Assembly (NCBI GenBank): GCA_022013235.1
Contig: JAKLQR010000105.1
Coordinates: 1 to 8,405 of the forward strand
Length of the DNA stretch: 8,405 nt
Direction of reading: 5' to 3'
DNA from: Thermodesulfovibrionales bacterium
GTDB lineage: Bacteria; Nitrospirota; Thermodesulfovibrionia; Thermodesulfovibrionales; SM23-35
The first letter of the stretch is position 1. Each line of letters begins with the position of its first letter. The position numbers and the translations under genes were made by a program. Below are positions 1 to 7,147 of this stretch, one piece after another. The notes below the pieces were generated by a model. That model was not told the origin of the DNA. It saw only the letters and a program-made list of their open reading frames with translations, and did no database searches.

Positions 1-25
1 ATAATTGAAGACCTCCCCATATAAG

Positions 26-54
26 TTATTAACATATGTTAATAAGTTGTTAAT
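26..54. promoter_or_regulatory. Palindrome plus third repeat copy upstream of dnaA
   Basis: Bases 26-45 are a perfect 20-bp palindrome made of ATTAACA (28-34) and TGTTAAT (37-43) with flanking TT/AA. A third heptamer copy TGTTAAT lies at 48-54, in the same orientation as the second and 11 bp (one helical turn) from it. TGTTAATAA and its mirror match the DnaA box TGTGGATAA at 7 of 9 positions, so these could be degenerate DnaA boxes for dnaA autoregulation or the edge of an AT-rich origin. A repressor operator is an equally good reading. No convincing -35/-10 pair can be assigned in the short stretch available. Confidence 0.5.
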
Positions 55-68
55 GGACTTACCACACT

Positions 69-1400
69 ATGACATTAGACGAAATATGGAATAGCGGCAT
101 CTCTCAAATCGAAGAGAGAGTAGGGAATAATATCACCGACCTCTGGTTCCGGCCAATAAAACTCACTATGGTGAAAGAACGCACAATTACCCTGGAGATA
201 CCGAACAGGTTCTTTAAGGACTGGATAGAAGATAATTATCCTGACATAGTGAATGAAACGGTCGGGCGGATTATGGGATATCCTGTCACAGTGCGTTATA
301 AAATTGCGGAGAAAATAGATCCTGACGTCAAGAAGATGGATATGCGTCTTGAGAACAGGAGGCAGAAACTCGCAAGCAGGGGTATTCATCTGAACCCCAA
401 ATATACCTTCGAAAATTTTGTGATAGGACCGAGCAATCAATTTGCCCAGGCAGCGGCAAAAGCTGTTGCCGAAGCGCCCGGCAGGGCATATAATCCGCTG
501 TTTATTTATGGAGGAGTCGGACTGGGAAAAACACATCTGATCACCGCGATAGGCAATGCGGTTATTGATAAGAGACTGGATGTATCGGTAATTTACGTTT
601 CAGCAGAACAGTTTACGAACGAGGTTGTATCAGCGATTCGGCATGAGAAAATGGGAGACCTGAAAGAGAAGTACAGGAATGTGGACCTCCTCCTCCTTGA
701 CGACATCCAGTTTATTGCGAATAAGACGCAGACGCAGGAAGAATTTTTTCATACGTTCAATGCGATTTATGAAAGACAGAAACAAATCGTTATTTCGAGC
801 GACAGGCCGCCGAAAGAAATCGGCGCGGTGACTGACAGGCTCCGGTCACGGTTCAGTATGGGCCTTATTGCAGACATACAGCCGCCGGAGCTGGAGACAA
901 AAGTCGCGATATTGCTGAAAAAGGCTGATCATGAGAAGATTGCTATCCCGGAAGAAGTTGCCTATTATCTTGCATCCAGGGTGAGAACGAATATTCGCGA
1001 GCTGGAAGGGTGCCTCATCAGGCTTGGGGCGCAGGCATCGCTGACAGGGACGAATATCTCGGTCACTATGGCGAAAGACATCCTGCATGATCTCATCGAA
1101 GAAGATGAAAAACCGATTACTACCGACCAGGTACAAAAAGTGGTCTCTGATCACTTTGCCCTGAAGTTGTCGGATATGAAGGCAAGAAAGAGGACGAAAG
1201 AAGTTGCGTTACCAAGGCAGATTGCAATGTATTTAAGCAAGCAACTGACAAGCTTGTCCCTCAGTGATATAGGGAAAAATTTCGGCGGCAAAGACCATGC
1301 GACAGTTATCTATGCCTGCAAACAGATTGAAGACAAGAAGACAAAGGACGAGGTCTTCAACAGGCTGATCGAGAACCTGATACGGAAGTTGAAGGGGTAA
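69..1400 (+). CDS. dnaA: Chromosomal replication initiator protein DnaA
   Basis: DnaA binds DnaA boxes at the origin, oligomerises with ATP, opens the duplex and helps load the replicative helicase. The 443-residue protein has the family's normal layout: N-terminal interaction domain (about 1-80), a short linker, an AAA+ domain from about 108, and a C-terminal DNA-binding domain. Visible motifs are Walker A GGVGLGKTH (148-156), Walker B LLLLDDIQF (207-215), sensor 1 SSDRPP (243-248), the arginine-rich box RLRSRF (257-262), a sensor 2 region around NIRELEG (308-314), and the DNA-binding signature GGKDHATVIYACKQI (406-420). The linker (domain II) is short. The ATG at 69 gives the expected MTLDEIW N-terminus, although it lacks a strong Shine-Dalgarno sequence (only GGA at 55-57). 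dnaN follows 31 bases downstream with no terminator between, so co-transcription is likely. Confidence 0.98.
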   Translation: MTLDEIWNSGISQIEERVGNNITDLWFRPIKLTMVKERTITLEIPNRFFKDWIEDNYPDIVNETVGRIMGYPVTVRYKIAEKIDPDVKKMDMRLENRRQKLASRGIHLNPKYTFENFVIGPSNQFAQAAAKAVAEAPGRAYNPLFIYGGVGLGKTHLITAIGNAVIDKRLDVSVIYVSAEQFTNEVVSAIRHEKMGDLKEKYRNVDLLLLDDIQFIANKTQTQEEFFHTFNAIYERQKQIVISSDRPPKEIGAVTDRLRSRFSMGLIADIQPPELETKVAILLKKADHEKIAIPEEVAYYLASRVRTNIRELEGCLIRLGAQASLTGTNISVTMAKDILHDLIEEDEKPITTDQVQKVVSDHFALKLSDMKARKRTKEVALPRQIAMYLSKQLTSLSLSDIGKNFGGKDHATVIYACKQIEDKKTKDEVFNRLIENLIRKLKG

Positions 1401-1431
1401 AGGGTAAATAAAGGATCTTAGAGGAGGGAGT

Positions 1432-2565
1432 ATGAAACTACAGGTATCAAAAAACGAAATGCAGGAGAAACTGGCAAATATCCAGAATATCATAGAGAAG
1501 AAAAATACCATGCCGATCTTGAGCCACTTCCTTCTCAGCGCCGGCAAGAAAGGTTCATATATTATTGCGACAGATATAGAGACTGCGATAAAGGAGCCGC
1601 TTGATATTGCCGTTGAGAAAGAAGGCAGACTCTGCATACCGGCCCGGAAACTGTTCGAGATCGTGAGAGAAACAGACGGCGACCTGTCTTTTGAAGCAAT
1701 AGATGAGTCTTCATCAGGAGGGTGGCTCAGGGTAAAATCGGGCGCGAGCGAATTCAAGCTCGCATGTCTTTCTCCTGATGAGTTCCCTGCATGGCCTGCA
1801 TTGGGAGATGTTGAAGAGTTGACGGTTGACGCTTCGTCCCTCCTCGAAATGATAGAAAAAACTATCTACGCCGCCGGCGAGAGTGATACAAGGTATACCC
1901 TGAACGGACTCCTGTTCCACACAAAGTCCGGCGATAAGGCTCTCACCGTAGTGGGTACAGACGGACACAGACTGGCTTTTATCACACAGGACATGGAAGG
2001 AGAGGGGAAAGAGGAAAAAAGGATCATCATACCCAGAAAGGGCGTTTCTGAACTGAGACGCTTCCTGCCTGCAGACAAGGATACCGGAGGAGAAAGAAAA
2101 ACGGTCAAGATTTCTGTAGGAGAAAAGCACCTCCTGTTCAGCATTGATACCATAGAATTTTTAACAAGGCTTATTGAAGGCTCATATCCGAATTATGAGA
2201 ACGTTATCCCCCAGGCAAACGAGAAACATATATTGATCGAAAAGGACCCGTTTGTAAGGGTTCTCCGCAGGGTTTCGGTCATGTCGCGGGAACGGTCAAG
2301 TGCGGTCAGGTTCGATCTTGACAACGACCTACTTACCGTGTTTTCATCGAGTCCCGACCTTGGTGAGGCAAAGGAAGAAGTTGTGATAGACTATAAGGGT
2401 GAGAAGATTTCCCTCGGTTTCAATGCCCGGTATCTGCTTGATATTCTCGGAGCTATGACATCAGAAAAGGTTGTCCTTGAACTGCAGGACCCGCTCAGCC
2501 CGGTTCTTGTGAGAGAGGACGGGAACGAAAAGTATAAGAGTGTCATTATGCCGATGCGGATATAA
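1432..2565 (+). CDS. dnaN: DNA polymerase III beta subunit (sliding clamp)
   Basis: The beta clamp is a homodimeric ring that encircles DNA and tethers DNA polymerase III and other replication and repair proteins through its hydrophobic cleft. At 377 residues the protein fits the family, which has three similar domains of about 125 residues each. Visible hallmarks are the N-terminal helix followed by NTMPILSHFLL (about 25-35), the domain II motif GTDGHRL (175-181), and the typical C-terminal end VIMPMRI (371-377), which forms part of the partner-binding cleft. The start is set by a strong AGGAGG at 1422-1427, four bases before the ATG. It lies 31 bases after dnaA and is probably in the same transcript. 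After dnaN the usual recF is missing and gyrB follows after 110 bases. Confidence 0.97.
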   Translation: MKLQVSKNEMQEKLANIQNIIEKKNTMPILSHFLLSAGKKGSYIIATDIETAIKEPLDIAVEKEGRLCIPARKLFEIVRETDGDLSFEAIDESSSGGWLRVKSGASEFKLACLSPDEFPAWPALGDVEELTVDASSLLEMIEKTIYAAGESDTRYTLNGLLFHTKSGDKALTVVGTDGHRLAFITQDMEGEGKEEKRIIIPRKGVSELRRFLPADKDTGGERKTVKISVGEKHLLFSIDTIEFLTRLIEGSYPNYENVIPQANEKHILIEKDPFVRVLRRVSVMSRERSSAVRFDLDNDLLTVFSSSPDLGEAKEEVVIDYKGEKISLGFNARYLLDILGAMTSEKVVLELQDPLSPVLVREDGNEKYKSVIMPMRI

Positions 2566-2675
2566 CCTTGTCGTCGCGAACGCAGAAGAAAGATATCGGA
2601 GCATATGCGGTATGACCCGTGACTGCAGGGAATCACTCGAAGACCGGAGGGCATTGATACCTTAGGAGAAACAAG

Positions 2676-5063
2676 ATGGAGGATAAAACAATCGAAGAGA
2701 ATTCTTATACCGCGGACGACATAAAGGTACTGAAAGGGCTTGATGCAGTTAAGAAACGGCCGGCCATGTATATAGGGTCGACAGGCATTGAAGGTCTGCA
2801 TCACCTTGTCTATGAGGTGGTTGACAACAGCGTTGATGAAAGCCTTGCCGGACATTGCAAAACCATTGAGGTCATTATACACCTTGACGGAAGCTGTACG
2901 GTAATAGACGACGGAAGGGGAATACCCACCCAGATGCATCCCGATGAGGGACGGTCAGCCGCTGAGGTAGTGCTCACCGAACTGCATGCAGGCGGCAAGT
3001 TTGAATCCAAGGCCTACCGGATATCAGGCGGTCTTCACGGCGTTGGGGTGTCCGTGGTGAACGCACTCTCTGAGTGGCTTGACGTCGAAATAAAACAGGA
3101 CGGGAGCGTTTTTCAGCAGCATTATGCAAGGGGAATACCCTCAGACCCCCTCACGGTCGTCGGCAAAACAAGGGGGAGGGGGACAAAGATTACCTTTAAA
3201 CCTGATACGGCTATTTTCGAGATACTGGACTTCAGCTGGGATATCCTTACCCAGAGGCTGCGGGAACTCGCCTTTCTGAACAGAGGGCTCAGGATAACCT
3301 TGACCGATGAACGGACGGGAAAGACAAAAGAATTTCATTATAACGGTGGAATTGTATCTTTTGTCGAACACCTCAACAAAAATAAAACCCCTGTGCATCC
3401 CAAACCGATATACGTTACAGGAGAAAAAGGGGACATTATCCTTGAAATAGCCATTCAATACAACGATGGATACGCAGAAACCATATATACCTTCGCGAAT
3501 AATATCAACACAAAAGAAGGGGGCACCCATCTCATAGGGCTTAAATCAGCCCTTACCCGAACGGTCAATAGCTATGCAACCTCTTCAGGTCTGCTGAAAA
3601 ACGGCCAGTCACTCTCCGGTGACGACGTGAGAGAGGGGCTCACCGCGGTGATAAGCGTGAAGCTGATGAACCCTCAGTTCGAGGGCCAGACGAAGATGAA
3701 GCTCGGCAACAGTGAAATCAAGGGTATTGTCGAATCCATTGTGAATGAGGCCCTGGGCACATACCTCGAAGAAAACCCCTCTGTTGCGAGAAAGATCGTT
3801 GAAAAGTCTCTCCAGGCGGCACGGGCCCGTGAAGCGGCGAGAAAGGCAAAGGAACTTACCAGGAGGAAGGGAGCATTCGAGGACACCGGACTGCCGGGCA
3901 AACTCGCTGACTGTTCCGAAAAAGACCCTGCAATGAGCGAATTGTTCATTGTCGAAGGTGATTCCGCAGGAGGCTCCGCAAAGCAGGGACGCGACAGGCG
4001 CATACAGGCCATTCTCCCTCTCAGGGGGAAGATCCTGAACGTTGAAAAGGCACGGTTTGACAAAATGCTCGGTTCCGAGGAGATCAAGATCCTGATAACG
4101 GCCCTCGGGACAGGAATAGGGCCGGAAGATTCCGATATCTCAAAGATTCGTTACCACAGGGTCGTTCTGATGACCGATGCTGATGTTGACGGCGCACATA
4201 TAAGGACACTCCTGCTCACGTTCTTTTACAGACAGATGCCCCTTGTGATCGAAAAAGGGTACCTCTACATTGCTCAGCCCCCTCTCTTTAAGGTAAAAAA
4301 GGGAAAGACTGAAAAATATATCCAGAACGAGGCCGAGATGCTGAACATGCTCTTTGAGCTTGCATCCGAAGAAATTGAGCTCACGATCAAGGGACAGACG
4401 GTGAAGGGAAAAACGCTTGTCCCCCACCTCAAAAGGCTTTACAGATTTGAAAAGCTGATAGAATGGTTCGACAGGAGAAGAAGAGACCCGAAACTCCTCC
4501 AGTTCATTCTTTTGTCAGGAGTGAACAACGATACCTTAAAGGACAAGGAACAATTCGCAAAGGTTCTGGGGCTGATAAAAGAACACTATCAGAATATTCA
4601 CATAGGAGAAATACAGCTCGACGAAGAGCATCAGACCTATGGGGTTGAGACAAAAAGGCACAATTATAAACTGAATATCAACACACAGTTCCTGACGTCA
4701 CCCGAATTCAGAGAACTCGAAAATCTTTTTCAGATCGTGAAGGACCTGGGAGATGCCCCTTATACAGTCATGACAAAAGACGGGGTCAAAGAAATAAAGA
4801 CGAGCAAAAACCTGCTCGAAACCATACTTGCCGCAGCCAAAAAGGGGCTCAGTATACAGAGATATAAGGGACTGGGAGAGATGAACCCCCATCAGCTCTG
4901 GGAGACGACCATGGATCCAGACAAGAGAACACTGTTACAGGTCACCATTCAGGATTCGGTAGAGTCTGACAGTATCTTTACTATACTTATGGGCGATCAG
5001 GTAGAGCCCAGAAAGGAATTTATTACAACCCATGCACTCGAAGCACGAAATATTGATATCTAA
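2676..5063 (+). CDS. gyrB: DNA gyrase subunit B
   Basis: GyrB is the ATPase subunit of the A2B2 gyrase that introduces negative supercoils. The GHKL ATPase domain shows EVVDNSVDE (E47 catalytic base, N51 for magnesium), DDGRGIP (78-84) and GGLHGVG (118-124). The transducer domain carries the QTK motif (338-340) that contacts ATP. The TOPRIM domain has EGDSAGG (E427) and DADVDG (D501, D503, D505) for metal binding. QRYKGLGEM (728-736) is in the C-terminal tail. The length of 795 residues and the long stretch between about 560 and 725 match the Gram-negative form with the insert. A gyrase rather than topoisomerase IV (ParE) assignment rests on length, motifs and the position beside dnaA-dnaN. 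The start follows AGGAG at 2664-2668, seven bases from the ATG. Its 3' end overlaps a lipoprotein gene by 32 bases. Confidence 0.97.
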   Translation: MEDKTIEENSYTADDIKVLKGLDAVKKRPAMYIGSTGIEGLHHLVYEVVDNSVDESLAGHCKTIEVIIHLDGSCTVIDDGRGIPTQMHPDEGRSAAEVVLTELHAGGKFESKAYRISGGLHGVGVSVVNALSEWLDVEIKQDGSVFQQHYARGIPSDPLTVVGKTRGRGTKITFKPDTAIFEILDFSWDILTQRLRELAFLNRGLRITLTDERTGKTKEFHYNGGIVSFVEHLNKNKTPVHPKPIYVTGEKGDIILEIAIQYNDGYAETIYTFANNINTKEGGTHLIGLKSALTRTVNSYATSSGLLKNGQSLSGDDVREGLTAVISVKLMNPQFEGQTKMKLGNSEIKGIVESIVNEALGTYLEENPSVARKIVEKSLQAARAREAARKAKELTRRKGAFEDTGLPGKLADCSEKDPAMSELFIVEGDSAGGSAKQGRDRRIQAILPLRGKILNVEKARFDKMLGSEEIKILITALGTGIGPEDSDISKIRYHRVVLMTDADVDGAHIRTLLLTFFYRQMPLVIEKGYLYIAQPPLFKVKKGKTEKYIQNEAEMLNMLFELASEEIELTIKGQTVKGKTLVPHLKRLYRFEKLIEWFDRRRRDPKLLQFILLSGVNNDTLKDKEQFAKVLGLIKEHYQNIHIGEIQLDEEHQTYGVETKRHNYKLNINTQFLTSPEFRELENLFQIVKDLGDAPYTVMTKDGVKEIKTSKNLLETILAAAKKGLSIQRYKGLGEMNPHQLWETTMDPDKRTLLQVTIQDSVESDSIFTILMGDQVEPRKEFITTHALEARNIDI

Positions 5064-5496
5064 AAAGGCAGGCGTCTCTTTTCTTTTGATCTTTATGCTG
5101 GTTTCACTGCTCTTCCCTGTTGGTTGCGGGAAGAAAGAGGTAAAACCGGTCACGCAGGAGTCAAAGACAGCGCAGGAGGCGTTTGAGCTCGCAGCGACGA
5201 TAAAGAAGGCGTATGAAGAAAAGGACAAATCTGCCCTTGAGGAACATACGACAGCAGAAGGATACCGTGAACTTATCAGTGCAATGAAGAGCTTTGACAG
5301 CGCTGAACTTACTTTCACCCCTACCTGGGTAGAAATCAAAGATTCATCGGTTTCCCTGAATATCTCGTGGAAAGGCGCCTGGACGGTCAGGGGAACAGTC
5401 ACAAACGAAAGCGGTCTCGCCGTCTTTGTGCTGGAGGGAAGTCCGCTCAAGCTTTCCAAAATACTGAGGGAAAACCCTTTCCGCCAGCCTGAGTAA
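5032..5496 (+). CDS. Predicted small lipoprotein, function unknown
   Basis: The 154-residue product begins with a short charged stretch, then a hydrophobic segment (about 15-30), then VGC with the cysteine at residue 32. This resembles a lipoprotein signal peptide, although proline at -3 is not the usual lipobox residue. After cleavage about 122 residues remain. They are helical at first (TAQEAFELAATIKKAYEEKD) and then strand-rich with WKGAWTVRGTV and a final NPF. The pattern is reminiscent of small NTF2-like domains, but I cannot assign a family. It starts 32 bases inside gyrB in another frame, so translation may be coupled to gyrB. The ATG at 5032 has only a distant AAAGGA (5012-5017); TTG at 5053 would give a shorter signal peptide and is a possible alternative start. 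Location is inferred to be the inner or outer membrane, facing the periplasm. Confidence 0.75.
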   Translation: MHSKHEILISKKAGVSFLLIFMLVSLLFPVGCGKKEVKPVTQESKTAQEAFELAATIKKAYEEKDKSALEEHTTAEGYRELISAMKSFDSAELTFTPTWVEIKDSSVSLNISWKGAWTVRGTVTNESGLAVFVLEGSPLKLSKILRENPFRQPE

Positions 5497-5505
5497 GGAA
5501 AAGAT

Positions 5506-5535
5506 TTGACAAATACTCTGTGAATATTTTATCGT
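5506..5535 (+). promoter_or_regulatory. Candidate sigma-70-type promoter for the methyltransferase-TonB operon
   Basis: A perfect -35 hexamer TTGACA lies at 5506-5511, ten bases after the lipoprotein stop codon. An 18-base spacer leads to a weak -10 candidate TATCGT (5530-5535, three matches to TATAAT including the conserved TA start and final T) in an AT-rich stretch. The spacer contains an imperfect inverted repeat (AAATA at 5511-5515 against TATTT at 5525-5529), so an operator could overlap the promoter. If used, transcription would begin near 5542 and the leader to the methyltransferase would be about 210 bases. The -10 is poor, so the exact start is uncertain. Confidence 0.4.
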
Positions 5536-5590
5536 AATTTTATTCAAGCACGAAGTTTGAGTATTCACACACGGATTGCAATCAGTATTG

Positions 5591-5637
5591 AGCCATGAAG
5601 GTTGTCACCAGAAGGTGGCGGGACGCATGGCTTTTTT
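5591..5637 (+). terminator. Stem-loop with T-run, first copy of a tandem structured element
   Basis: The outer stem AGCCATG (5591-5597) pairs with CATGGCT (5626-5632). An internal loop separates it from the inner stem GTCACC (5604-5609) paired with GGTGGC (5614-5619, one G-U pair), closed by the loop AGAA. Six T follow (5632-5637). It could terminate the dnaA-to-lipoprotein transcript, or be a regulatory attenuator in the leader of the next operon. It shares sequence as well as fold with a second copy at 5694-5741, which is unexpected for a plain terminator pair. Confidence 0.7.
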
Positions 5638-5693
5638 GTTTTGATTCCATACACATGCACTAAGAACAATTTAATTTCTCATTAAAAGACAAT

Positions 5694-5741
5694 AAGCCAC
5701 GAAGGCACACACCGTGAAGGTGTCCTTTTGTGGCTTTTTTT
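5694..5741 (+). promoter_or_regulatory. Second copy of the structured element; attenuator-like hairpin before the methyltransferase
   Basis: The outer stem AAGCCAC (5694-5700) pairs with GTGGCTT (5730-5736). AAGG (5702-5705) can pair with CCTT (5724-5727). The inner stem ACACC (5709-5713) pairs with GGTGT (5719-5723) across loop GTGAA. Seven T (5735-5741) follow, and the ribosome-binding site GGAGG begins at 5746. The shape is an intrinsic terminator placed directly in front of a gene, as in attenuators and riboswitch expression platforms. Aligned with the first copy it keeps GCCAYGAAGG, then six bases, CC, two to three bases, AAGGTG and TGGCTTTTTT. No known riboswitch class is recognised. 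Confidence 0.65.
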
Positions 5742-5745
5742 ATTT

Positions 5746-5750
5746 GGAGG
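5746..5750 (+). promoter_or_regulatory. Ribosome-binding site deciding the methyltransferase start
   Basis: GGAGG lies four bases before the ATG at 5755. An in-frame ATG at 5728 lies inside the right arm of the hairpin and would add nine residues read through the T-run (MWLFLFGGF). It has no Shine-Dalgarno sequence, so the ATG at 5755 is preferred. Confidence 0.8.
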
Positions 5751-5754
5751 ATTC

Positions 5755-6468
5755 ATGGGAGATGCTTTCTGTACACTTGCTGGTGATGTTGCATACTGGG
5801 ATGGCTATTCCCAATGGTACAAGTTGTGGTTCGAACATAACAATTATCACGATGAGGTGTTAGAAACCCTCATGGAAATGGTAAAGCCGGGATGGAAGGT
5901 TCTTGACATCGGAGCAGGGAATGGCGTTCTCTCCTTGCCATTATGTGCGATTGGATGCGAGGTCAGCGCTCTCGAACCATCCGCCGGTATGAGAAAACTC
6001 CTCAATAAGGAAGCATACAGACGGGGCATTGATTGGATAAGGGTCGATAACCGCAGATGGGAAGAATTTCATGATTTCTCTGCCGAATTTAATCTTATCA
6101 TAGCGTGCAACAGCCTTCATCTGATGCCTCTGGGGACAGGTCATTCATTGAAAAAAATATTTTCTCTTAAATCCAAGAATATCTTTGTAGTAAGCGAGAT
6201 TCCATTGGAGAATTCGAAAAGACAAATTCTTTTCGATGATTACACCAGAGCATTTACAAAAAAGAAAGCGATAGAAAGCTCTTTTGCGTATCATTCCATT
6301 GCGGAAGCAATTGAACACTGGTCTTACAAGAACAGGAGGGCGCCCGGTCCCTGCGAGGAGAGGGAAATCAAAACAAAACTCATCTGGAAACATAACCATT
6401 TCTGGATGCAGGACATGGCTTCCGTGCACATGTACTGGTGGACCCGGCATGCCGAGCATGAAGCATAA
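5755..6468 (+). CDS. Class I SAM-dependent methyltransferase
   Basis: The 237-residue protein has the Rossmann-fold methyltransferase core. Motif I is VLDIGAGNG (49-57), which binds S-adenosylmethionine. The acidic end of strand 2 is E74 in SALEPSAGM, which would contact the ribose hydroxyls. D98 in WIRVDNR (95-100) fits the adenine-contact position. Strand 4 is FNLIIACNSLHLM (112-124). An N-terminal cap (1-45) and a C-terminal segment rich in aromatic residues and histidine (FWMQDMASVHMYWWTRHAEH) probably shape the substrate site. The substrate cannot be told from the sequence; small molecules are common in this broad family. It is the first gene of a packed set with tonB, exbB and exbD, and tonB starts inside its last 20 bases. 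Its placement behind two structured RNA elements suggests regulated expression together with the uptake genes. Confidence 0.88.
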   Translation: MGDAFCTLAGDVAYWDGYSQWYKLWFEHNNYHDEVLETLMEMVKPGWKVLDIGAGNGVLSLPLCAIGCEVSALEPSAGMRKLLNKEAYRRGIDWIRVDNRRWEEFHDFSAEFNLIIACNSLHLMPLGTGHSLKKIFSLKSKNIFVVSEIPLENSKRQILFDDYTRAFTKKKAIESSFAYHSIAEAIEHWSYKNRRAPGPCEEREIKTKLIWKHNHFWMQDMASVHMYWWTRHAEHEA

Positions 6469-7147
6469 CCCCGGTATTATTCTTTCGGGAATATTTCACT
6501 TTCTTATTCTTGCGATTCCGGTTTCTTTTGCGGTGGTGCAGAAATATAAAGAGGTGGAGATGTTTGTAATAACGGACGAAAAGCCATTAATACAGAGGCA
6601 TACTGTTCAAAAGAAAGATCAGGCAGAAGAGGTGAAGAAGGAAATTATCAAGGAAATGCCACCTGTGGAAAAACCGCAGAGGATTGATGAAGTAATACCG
6701 GCAAAAGAAGAGATGATTAGGTCTGTTGCCGCTCAAGAAAAGGAAAAAACTGCCATAGTGCCTCTGGAAGCTGCTCACCCTCCGCAGCCTGTGGCGCAGG
6801 AAACTGTTCCTGCACCACAGGTTTTTTCATCTCAAGACATATCAATCCCCAAAGATGTCGAATTCGGTACCGCAACAGGTCCCAAATTCCTCCATAAAGA
6901 GATGCCCGTATACCCGCTTGTGGCAAGAAGGCTTAACAAGGAAGGGAACGTTGTCCTCAGACTCACCATTGATAGCGCGGGAAAACTTATGAATATAGAA
7001 GTCATGGAAAATGCAGGATACGGCTTCACAGAGGCGGCAAGAGAAGCGGTCCAAAAATCCACATTCATGCCGGCAAAAAGGGATGGCAGGTCGGTCGCTT
7101 GCCGTGCGCTTTTGCCAATAAGATTTAAGATTGGGAGGGATTTATGA
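6449..7147 (+). CDS. tonB: TonB family energy transducer
   Basis: TonB spans the periplasm and passes energy from the ExbB-ExbD motor to outer-membrane receptors. From the ATG at 6449 the protein has 232 residues: a short cytoplasmic tail, one membrane anchor (about 8-30, signal-anchor type), a charged and proline-containing linker (about 42-130, with VEKPQ and HPPQPV), and a TonB C-terminal domain (about 138-228). That domain contains the YP pair (155-156) and GNVVLRLTID (166-175) typical of the family. The ATG at 6449 has GGTGG seven bases upstream and overlaps the methyltransferase end by 20 bases; a second ATG at 6458 is possible. An in-frame ATG far upstream at 6284 lies deep within the methyltransferase gene and is unlikely. 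The stop overlaps the exbB start as ATGA. Confidence 0.9.
   Translation: MPSMKHNPGIILSGIFHFLILAIPVSFAVVQKYKEVEMFVITDEKPLIQRHTVQKKDQAEEVKKEIIKEMPPVEKPQRIDEVIPAKEEMIRSVAAQEKEKTAIVPLEAAHPPQPVAQETVPAPQVFSSQDISIPKDVEFGTATGPKFLHKEMPVYPLVARRLNKEGNVVLRLTIDSAGKLMNIEVMENAGYGFTEAAREAVQKSTFMPAKRDGRSVACRALLPIRFKIGRDL

Noticed and set aside
75..536. Minus-strand open frames opposite dnaA, dnaN, gyrB and the TonB genes.
   Set aside because: They are shadows of well-supported + strand genes, with no recognisable domains and no ribosome-binding sites worth noting.
4020..4035. Arginine in PLRGKILNVEKA of GyrB at the site where E. coli has lysine, considered as a quinolone-resistance change.
   Set aside because: Arginine at this position is common in wild-type GyrB of many bacteria, so it carries no resistance message.
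5519..5569. CRP/FNR-type site from TGTGA and TCACA half-sites.
   Set aside because: The half-sites are about 41 bases apart rather than the six expected for that family.
5728..5754. Upstream in-frame start for the methyltransferase at 5728.
   Set aside because: It lies in the hairpin and T-run, lacks a ribosome-binding site and adds residues encoded by the T-run; GGAGG at 5746-5750 points to the ATG at 5755.
6284..6448. Long N-terminal extension of TonB starting at 6284.
   Set aside because: It lies inside the methyltransferase gene in another frame and would put 55 charged residues before the membrane anchor; ATG 6449 fits a normal TonB.
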